From Nemertoderma westbladi (taxonomy: Eukaryota; Xenacoelomorpha; Nemertodermatida; Nemertodermatidae), in contig JAUCBJ010009156.1 in the NCBI GenBank assembly GCA_032718475.1, positions 1-64,000 on the forward strand: DNA of 64,000 nucleotides. Reading direction: 5' to 3'. The translations under genes and the position numbers were made by a program. Below, in pieces: positions 51,992-61,167 of this stretch. Within the stretch, counting starts at the first letter, position 1, and every line of letters starts with the position of its first letter. The notes under the pieces are model-generated. The model was given only the letters and a program-made list of their open reading frames with translations. It had not been told where the DNA came from and made no database searches.

Positions 51992-54900
51992 GTGAGTAGT
52001 AGAGCGATAGTCGATATTGGGACTACCAATTTACTGTGAGTAGTAGAGCGATAGTCGATAGTGGGACTACCAATTTACTGTGAGTAGTAGAGCGATAGTC
52101 GATATGGGGACTACAAATTTACTGTGAGTAGTAGAGCGATAGTCGATAGTGGGACTACCAATTTACTGTGAGTAGTAGAGCGATAGTCGATATGGGGACT
52201 ACCAATTTACTGTGAGTAGTAGAGCGATAGTCGATAGTGGGACTACCAATTTACTGTGAGTATGAGTAGTAGAGCGATAGTCGATAGTGGGACTACCGAT
52301 TTACTGTGAGTAGTAGAGCGATAGTCGATATGGGGACTACCAATTTACTGTGAGTAGTAGAGCGATAGTCGATATGGGGACTACCAATTTACTGTGAGTA
52401 GTAGAGCGATAGTCGATATGGGGACTACAAATTTACTGTGAGTAGTAGAGCGATAGTCGATAGTGGGACTACCAATTTACTGTGAGTAGTAGAGCGATAG
52501 TCGATATGGGGACTACCAATTTACTGTGAGTAGTAGAGCGATAGTCGATAGTGGGACTACCAATTTACTGTGAGTATGAGTAGTAGAGCGATAGTCGATA
52601 GTGGGACTACCAATTTACTGTGAGTATGAGTAGTAGAGTGATAGTCCATAGTGGGACTAACAATTTACTGTGAGTAGTAGAGCGATAGTCGATAGTGGGA
52701 CTACCGATTTACTGTGAGTAGTAGAGCGATAGTCGATAGTGGGACTACCAATTTACTGTGAGTAATAGAGCGATAGTCGATAGTGGGACTACCAATTTAC
52801 TGTGAGTAGTAGAGCGATAGTCGATAGTGGGACTACCAATTTACTGTGATTAGTAGAGCGATAGTCGATATGGGGACTACCAATTTACTGTGAGTAGTAG
52901 AGCGATAGTCGATATTGGGACTACCAATTTACTGTGAGTAGTAGAGCGATAGTCGATAGTGGGACTACCAATTTACTGTGAGTAGTAGAGCGATAGTCGA
53001 TAGTGGGACTACCAATTTACTGTGAGTAGTAGAGCGATAGTCGATAGTGGGACTACCGATTTACTGTGAGTAGTAGAGCGATAGTCGATAGTGGGACTAC
53101 CAATTTACTGTGAGTAGTAGAGCGATAGTCGATAGTGGGACTACCAATTTACTGTGAGTAGTAGAGCGATAGTCGATAGTGGGACTGCCAATTTACTGTG
53201 AGTAGTAGAGCGATAGTCGATAGTGGGACTACCAATTTACTGTGGGTAGTAGAGCGATAGTCGATATGGGGACTACCAATTTACTGTGAGTAGTAGAGCG
53301 ATAGTCGATATTGGGACTACCAATTTACTGTGAGTAGTAGAGCGATAGGCGATAGTGGGACTACCAATTTACTGTGAGTAGTAGAGCGATAGTCGATAGT
53401 GGGACTACCAATTTACTGTGAGTAGTAGAGCGATAGTCGATAGTGGGACTACCAATTTACTGTGAGTATGAGTAGTAGAGCGATAGTCGATAGTGGGACT
53501 ACCAATTTACTGTGAGTAGTAGAGCGATAGTCGATAGTGGGACTACCAATTTACTGTGAGTATGGGTAGTAGAGCGATAGTCGATAGTGGGACTACCGAT
53601 TTACTGTGAGTAGTAGAGCGATAGTCGATAGTGGGACTACCAATTTACTGTGAGTAGTAGAGCGATAGTCGATAGTGGGACTACCAATTTACTGTGAGTA
53701 GTAGAGCGATAGTCGATAGTGGGACTACCAATTTACTGTGAGTAGTAGAGCGATAGTCGATAGTGGGACTACCAATTTCCTTTGAGTATGAGTAGTAGAG
53801 CGATAGTCGATAGTGGGACTACCGATTTACTGTGAGTAGTAGAGCGATAGGCGATAGTGGGACTACCAATTTACTGTGAGTAGTAGAGCGATAGTCGATA
53901 GTGGGACTACCAATTTACTGTGAGTAGTAGAGCGATAGTCGATAGTGGGACTACCAATTTCCTTTGAGTAGTAGAGCGATAGTCGATAGTGGGACTACCA
54001 ATTTACTGTGAGTAGTAGAGCGATAGTCGATAGTGGGACTACCAATTTCCTTTGAGTATGAGTAGTAGAGCGATAGTCGATAGTGGGACTACCGATTTAC
54101 TGTGAGTAGTAGAGCGATAGGCGATAGTGGGACTACCAATTTACTATGAGTAGTAGAGCGATAGTCGATAGTGGGACTACCAATTTACTGTGAGTAGTAG
54201 AGCGATAGTCGATAGTGGGACTACCAATTTCCTTTGAGTATGAGTAGTAGAGCGATAGTCGATAGTGGGACTACCAATTTACTGTGAGTAGTAGAGCGAT
54301 AGTCGATAGTGGGACTACCAATTTCCTTTGAGTATGAGTAGTAGAGCGATAGTCGATAATGGGACTACCGATTTACTGTGAGTAGTAGAGCGATAGGCGA
54401 TAGTGGGACTACCAATTTACTGTGAGTAGTAGAGCGATAGTCGATAGTGGGACTACCATTTTACTGTGAGTATGGGTAGTAGAGCGATAGTCGATAGTGG
54501 GACTACCAATTTACTGTGAGTAGTAGAGCGATAGTCGATAGTGGGACTACCAATTTCCTTTGAGTATGAGTAGTAGAGCGATAGTCGATAGTGGGACTAC
54601 CGATTTACTGTGAGTAGTAGAGCGATAGGCGATAGTGGGACTACCAATTTACTGTGAGTAGTAGAGCGATAGTCGATATTGGGACTACCAATTTACTGTG
54701 AGTAGTAGAGCGATAGGCGATAGTGGGACTACCAATTTACTGTGAGTAGTAGAGCGATAGTCGATAGTGGGACTACCAATTTACTGTAAGTAGTAGAGTG
54801 ATAGTCCATAGTGGGACTACCAATTTACTGTGAGAAGTAGAGCGATAGTCGATAGTGGGACTACCAATTTACTGTGAGTAGTAGAGCGATAGTCGATAGT

Positions 54901-57497
54901 GGGACTACCAATTTACTGTGAGTAGTAGAGCGATAGTCGATATTGGGACTACCAATTTACTGTGAGTAGTAGAGCGATAGTCGATATGGGGACTACCAAT
55001 TTACTGTGAGTAGTAGAGCGATAGTCGATAGTGGGACTACCAATTTACTGTGAGTAGTAGAGCGATAGTCGATAGTGGGACTACCAATTTACTGTGAGTA
55101 GTAGAGCGATAGTCGATAGTGGGACTACCAATTTACTGTGAGTATGAGTAGTAGAGCGATAGTCGATAGTGGGACTACCAATTTACTGTGAGTATGAGTA
55201 GTAGAGCGATAGTCGATATGGGGACTACCAATTTACTGTGAGTATGAGTAGTAGAGCGATAGTCGATATGGGGACGACCAATTTACTGTGAGTAGTAGAG
55301 CGATAGTCGATAGTGGGACTACCAATTTACTGTGAGTAGTAGAGCGATAGTCGATATTGGGACTACCAATTTACTGTGAGTAGTAGAGCGATAGTCGATA
55401 TGGGGACTACCAATTTACTGTGAGTAGTAGAGCGATAGTCGATATGGGGACTACCAATTTACTGTGAGTAGTAGAGCGATAGTCGATATGGGGACTACCA
55501 ATTTACTGTGAGTATGAGTAGTAGAGCGATAGTCGATATGGGGACTACCAATTTACTGTGAGTATGAGTAGTAGAGCGATAGTCGATAGTGGGACTACCA
55601 ATTTACTGTGAGTAGTAGAGCGATAGTCGATAGTGGGACTACCAATTTACTGTGAGTAGTAGAGCGATAGTCGATAGTGGGACTACCAATTTACTGTGAG
55701 TATGAGTAGTAGAGCGATAGTCGATAGTGGGACTACCAATTTACTGTGAGTATGAGTAGTAGAGCGATAGTCGATATGGGGACTACCAATTTACTGTGAG
55801 TATGAGTAGTAGAGCGATAGTCGATATGGGGACTACCAATTTACTGTGAGTAGTAGAGCGATAGTCGATAGTGGGACTACCAATTTACTGTGAGTAGTAG
55901 AGCGATAGTCGATAGTGGGACTACCAATTTACTGTGAGTATGAGTAGTAGAGCGATAGTCGATAGTGGGACTACCAATTTACTGTGAGTAGTAGAGCGAT
56001 AGTCGATAGTGGGACTGCCAATTTACTGTGAGTAGTAGAGCGATAGTCGATAGTGGGACTACCAATTTACTGTGAGTAGTAGAGCGATAGTCGATAGTGG
56101 GACTACCAATTTACTGTGAGTATGAGTAGTAGAGCGATAGTCGATAGTGGGACTACCAATTTACTGTGAGTATGAGTAGTAGAGTGATAGTCCATAGTGG
56201 GACTAACAATTTACTGTGAGTAGTAGAGCGATAGTCGATAGTGGGACTACCAATTTACTGTGAGTAGTAGAGCGATAGTCGATAGTGGGACTACCAATTT
56301 ACTGTGAGTAGTAGAGCGATAGTCGATATGGGGACTACCAATTTACTGTGAGTAGTAGAGCGATAGTCGATATTGGGACTACCAATTTACTGTGAGTAGT
56401 AGAGCGATAGGCGATAGTGGGACTACAAATTTGCTGTGAGTAGTAGAGCGATAGTCGATAGTGGGACTACCAATTTACTGTGAGTAGTAGAGAGATAGTC
56501 GATAGTGGGACTACCAATTTACTGTGAGTAGTAGAGCGATAGTCGATAGTGGGACTACCAATTTACTGTGAGTAGTAGAGCGATAGTCGATATGGGGACT
56601 ACCAATTTACTGTGAGTAGTGGAGCGATAGTCGATATGGGGACTACCAATTTACTGTGAGTAGTGGAGCGATAGTCGATATGGGGACTACCAATTTACTG
56701 TGAGTAGTGGAGCGATAGTCGATATGGGGACTACCAATTTACTGTGAGTAGTGGAGCGATAGTCGATATGGGGACTACCAATTTACTGTGAGTAGTGGAG
56801 CGATAGTCGATATGGGGACTACCAATTTACTGTGAGTAGTGGAGCGATAGTCGATATGGGGACTACCAATTTACTGTGAGTAACAGAGCGATAGTCGATA
56901 TTGGGACTACAAATTTGCTGTGAGTAGTAGAGCGATAGTCGATAGTGGGACTACCAATTTACTGTGAGTAGTGGAGCGATAGTCGATATGGGGACTACCA
57001 ATTTACTGTGAGTAGTACAGCGATAGTCTATATTGGGACTACAAATTTACTGTGAGTAGTAGAGCGATAGTCGATAGTGGGACTACCAATTTACTGTGAG
57101 TAGTAGAGCGATAGTCGATAGTGGGACTACCAATTTACTGTGAGTAGTAGAGCGATAGTCGATAGTGGGACTACCAATTTACTGTGAGTAGTAGAGCGAT
57201 AGTCGATATTGGGACTACCAATTTACTGTGAGTAGTGGAGCGATAGTCGATATGGGGACTACCAATTTACTGTGAGTAGTGGAGCGATAGTCGATAGTGG
57301 GACTACCAATTTACTGTGAGTAGTAGAGCGATAGTCGATATTGGGACTACCAATTTACTGTGAGTAGTAGAGCGATAGTCGATATTGGGACTACAAATTT
57401 ACTGTGAGTAGTAGAGCGATAGTCGATATGGGGACTACCAATTTACTGTGAGTAGTAGAGCGATAGGCGATAGTGGGACTACCAATTTGCTGTGTGT
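51957..57497. repeat. 44-bp minisatellite made of the exon 5 / intron 5 junction
   Basis: About 124 head-to-tail copies. Each is the last 35 bases of exon 5 (from AGAGCGATAGTCGATAGTGG, coding for the DSGT active site, to TTTACT) plus the first nine intron bases GTGAGTAGT. The first copy is the real exon end. Nearly all copies keep the 5' splice-site sequence ACT/GTGAGT; a handful read CCTTTGAGT and lose it. Some units are 50 bp with an extra GTATGA. Read through, each unit has in-frame stops. Confidence 0.97.
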
Positions 57498-57584
57498 AAA
57501 TTTAGAAAATTTCCACCACAACCCAACCGCCAACCCTTTACTTTTCACATAATTAATTATTTTTCCCAACTTTCCCCGTTATAG

Positions 57585-57789
57585 ACTAACGCCTCGTGTT
57601 TACGAATCAGTTGTTGAATCATTGGCTGCATCCCGTCCGGACATTCCGGATGAGTTCTGGCGTGGCGAGGACCTTAAGTGTTGGAGTAAGAGCAGAGAAC
57701 CTGAATGGGATCGATTCCCTAACATTGAGATCAGTGTAGCCGCCGCTTCCAACTGGACCAACAGTTTAACCCTAACCCTAATCCCCCAG
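57585..57789 (+). CDS. BACE-like protease, exon 6
   Basis: Acceptor CGTTATAG/ACT, donor CCCCCAG/GTGGGT (phase 0). Encodes LTPRVYESVVESLAASRPDI, EFWRGEDLKCWSKSREPEW, then FPNIEIS and ending LTLTLIPQ, matching BACE (FW.GE.L.CW; ITILPQ). Carries a conserved disulfide Cys (KCW). Its last bases found the next array. Confidence 0.93.
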
Positions 57790-60123
57790 GTGGGTTGTAA
57801 CCCTACTCCCCCAGGTGGGTTGTAATCCTACTCCCCCAGGTGGGTTGTATTGTAACCCTACTCCCCCAGGTGGGTTGTAACCCTAATCCCCCAGGTGGGT
57901 TGTATTGTAACCCTACTCCCCCAGGTGGGTTGTATTGTAACCCTACTCCCCCAGGTGGGTTGTAACCCTAATCCCCCAGGTGGGTTGTATTGTAACCCTA
58001 CTCCCCCAGGTGGGTTGTAACCCTAATCCCCCAGGTGGGTTGTATTGTAACCCTACTCCCGCAGGTGGGTTGTAACCCTACTCCCCCAGGTGGGTTGTAT
58101 TGAACTCCCCCAGGTGGGTTGTATTGTAACCCCACTCCCCCAGGTGGGTTGTAACCCTAATCCCCCAGGTGGGTTGTATTGTAACCCTACTCCCCCAGGT
58201 GGGTTGTAACACTAATCCCCCAGGTGGGTTTTAACCCTACTCCCCCAGGTGGGTTGTATTGTAACCCTACTCCCCCAGGTGGGTTATAACCCTACTCCCC
58301 CAGGTGGGTTGTATTGTAACCCTACTCCCCCAGGTGGGTTGTAACCCTAATCCCCCAGGTGGGTTGTAACCCTACCCCCCCAGGTGGGTTGTATTGTAAC
58401 CCTACTCCCCCAGGTGGGTTGTAACACTAATCTCCCAGGTGGGTTGTAACCGTACTCCCCCAGGTGGGTTGTAACCCTACTACCCCAGGTGGGTTGTATT
58501 GTAACCCTACTCCCCCAGGTGGGTTGTAACCCTACTCCCCCAGGTGGGTTGTATTGTAACCCTACTCCCCCAGGTGGGTTGTAACCCTACTCCCCCAGGT
58601 GGGTTGTATTGTAACCCTACTCCCCCAGGTGGGTTGTAACCCTACTCCCCCAGGTGGGTTGTATTGTAACCCTACTTCCCCAGGTGGGTTGTAACCCTAC
58701 TCCCCCAGGTGGGTTGTAACCCTACTCCCCCAGGTGGATTGTAACCCTACTCCCCCAGGTGGGTTGTAACACTAATCCCCCAGGTGGGTTGTAACACTAC
58801 TCCCCCAGGTGGGTTGTATTGTAACCCTACTCCCCCAGGTGGGTTGTAACCCTACTCCCCCAGGTGGGTTGTAACCCTACTCCCCCAGGTGGGTTGTAAC
58901 ACTAATCCCCCAGGTGGGTTGTAACCCTACTCCCCCAGGTGGGTTGTAACACTAATCCCCCAGGTGGGTTGTAACCCTACTCCCCCAGGTGGGTTGTAAC
59001 CCTAATCCCCCAGGTGGGTTGTAACCCTACCCCCCCAGGTGGGTTGTATTGTAACCCTACTCCCCCAGGTGGGTTGTAACACTAATCTCCCAGGTGGGTT
59101 GTAACCGTACTCCCCCAGGTGGGTTGTAACCCTACTACCCCAGGTGGGTTGTATTTTGTATTGTAACCCTACTCCCCCAGGTGGGTTGTAACCCTACTCC
59201 CCCAGGTGGGTTGTATTGTAACCCTACTCCCCCAGGTGGGTTGTAACCCTACTCCCCCAGGTGGGTTGTATTGTAACCCTACTCCCCCAGGTGGGTTGTA
59301 ACCCTACTCCCCCAGGTGGGTTGTATTGTAACCCTACTTCCCCAGGTGGGTTGTAACCCTACTTCCCCAGGTGGGTTGTAACCCTACTCCCCCAGGTGGG
59401 TTGTAACCCTACTCCCCCAGGTGGATTGTAACCCTACTCCCCCAGGTGGGTTGTAACACTAATCCCCCAGGTGGGTTGTAACACTACTCCCCCAGGTGGG
59501 TTGTATTGTAACCCTACTCCCCCAGGTGGGTTGTAACCCTACTCCCCCAGGTGGGTTGTAACCCTACTCCCCCAGGTGGGTTGTAACACTAATCCCCCAG
59601 GTGGGTTGTAACCCTACTCCCCCAGGTGGGTTGTAACACTAATCCCCCAGGTGGGTTGTAACCCTACTCCCCCAGGTGGGTTGTATTGTAACCCTACTCC
59701 CCCAGGTGGGTTGTAACCCTACTCCCCCGAGGTGGGTTGAAACCCTACTCCCCCAGGTGGGTTGTATTGTAACCCTACTCCCCCAGGTGGGTTGTATTGT
59801 AACCCTACTCCCCCAGGTGGGTTGTAACCCTACTCCCCCAGGTGGGTTGTAACACTAATCCCCCAGGTGGGTTGTAACCCTACTCCCCCAGGTGGGTTGT
59901 ATTGTAACCCTACTCCCCCAGGTGGGTTGTAACCCTACTCCCCCGAGGTGGGTTGTAACCCTACTCCCCCAGGTGGGTTGTATTGTAACCCTACTCCCCC
60001 AGGTGGGTTGTAACCCTACTCCCCCAGGTGGGTTGTAACCCTACTCCCCCAGGTGGGTTGTAACACTAATCCCCCAGGTGGGTTGTAACACTAATCCCCC
60101 AGGTGGGTTGTAACACTACTCCC
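57790..60123. repeat. 25/30-bp minisatellite made of the exon 6 / intron 6 junction
   Basis: About 85 copies of GTGGGTTGTAACCCTACTCC plus CCCAG (25 bp), with a common 30-bp variant carrying an extra ATTGT. The unit is the 3' end of exon 6 (TAACCCTAATCCCCCAG) followed by nine intron bases (GTGGGTTGT). Every unit begins GT and ends in a pyrimidine tract with CAG, so each boundary is CAG/GTGGGT: acceptor-like and donor-like at once. Confidence 0.97.
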
Positions 60124-60245
60124 TAGGGTCGGTTATGTCGTTAATTTGTTAATTTTACACAATTAAAATATAATAGGTATAATAGTATGAGTTTATAGAA
60201 TTATATTTCAATAATATCATTGATCATGACTACACTTTTCCACAG

Positions 60246-60435
60246 CAATATTTACGCTTACTTCCGCCATCAGAGATGAAGTTGAACTGGGATGCAAATG
60301 ACCAATACTGTTATAAGATTAGTATCAGCCAATCAGTGCACGGTACGGTATTGGGTGCCATGGCAATGACCGGGTTCACTGTAGTCTTCAACCGAGCCTC
60401 AAAGACAATTGGATTTGCTCACACTACCTGTTCCA
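60246..60435 (+). CDS. BACE-like protease, exon 7
   Basis: Acceptor TTTCCACAG/CAA, donor TCCA/GTAAGT (phase 1). Encodes QYLRLLPPSEMK, QYCYKISISQSVHGTVLGAM, AMTGFTVVFNRASKTIGFAH and ending TTCS, equal to the end of the BACE catalytic domain (YCYKF.ISQS; MEGFYVVFDRA.KRIGFA). Two conserved Cys are present. The donor predicts a further exon with the membrane anchor, which I could not find before 64000. Confidence 0.93.
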
Positions 60436-61167
60436 GTAAGTAATATTAATTGTACGTACCCTATACATTCTACATTATACAATACATTACTTTTAGGAGG
60501 TTATCTTTTAGCAATTAAATGTGTTTCTGTATATTGAGGGGCGAGCCACGAAGTGAGCGCAACCTTAGCATAGGGGTACCATTAACGAGTTGTATGTCGT
60601 CGTCCAATTTTTGATCGCTAATAGTTCGGTCATTCCTTGATGAAATTAAACTAATCTTAGTACGTATTAGTGTTGCAACGGGATCCCGATCCCGAAAATT
60701 GTGGATCCCGATCCCGTTGCAACACTAGTACGTATCCAGTCCGCCAAAAGTTTAGAAAGAATCTGAAGTTTGGTCAAAAACCAGACAGTGTGTCAGTCGG
60801 TACTGAGTCTAGTGCTGCCTTCGTCTTCGTAGTGTGGGGCCTTCGTCCACGTCCACGTCTACCTACATTTATTATACCAAAGTAAATATTGTTTGTGTAC
60901 AAACACACATGAGCAACAATTGCTGGCTTGTTTCCTATTACTAGCCAGTTTCACATAAACATTTATATTATTCTTTTAACAAATAAATATTTAATTAATC
61001 TAATTTTTATTAATTTAAATTAAATAAACAAACAAACTTTACTTACAATATATTTTCCTTAAATTAAATTAAATATTATTCATTTTATTTAATTATCATT
61101 GAATCTTTTAATAAATACCCGAGTATTTCACCAATCCGTTTCTCTACAAATAGTTAGTTTTCCGTAT
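60436..61167. other. Downstream of BACE exon 7
   Basis: AT-rich. Candidate acceptors near 60499 and 60512 lead only to 10-13 codons before a stop and no hydrophobic anchor. It holds the 60-bp hairpin element at 60668. The 3' untranslated region of the minus-strand DUF4708 gene would begin at about 61167. Confidence 0.5.
60668..60727. mobile_element. 60-bp palindromic mini-MITE with 8-bp target duplication
   Basis: TAGTGTTGCAACGGGATCCC and its complement form a nearly perfect hairpin around AAAATTGT. GTACGTAT flanks both sides (60660-60667 and 60728-60735). The 8-bp duplication and TAGTGTTGC ends suggest a hAT-type source. Confidence 0.85.

Noticed and set aside
51957-57497. CRISPR-like array
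   Set aside because: Repeats are contiguous with no spacers, in an animal gene, and derive from exon 5.
57790-60123. Interstitial telomere-like sequence (TAACCCTA words)
   Set aside because: The TTAGGG-type hexamer is never tandem; the period is 25 or 30 bp and the unit is explained by the exon 6 donor junction.
60499-60540. Possible BACE terminal exon
   Set aside because: Acceptor-like AG is present, but the reading ends after 10-13 codons with no transmembrane segment.
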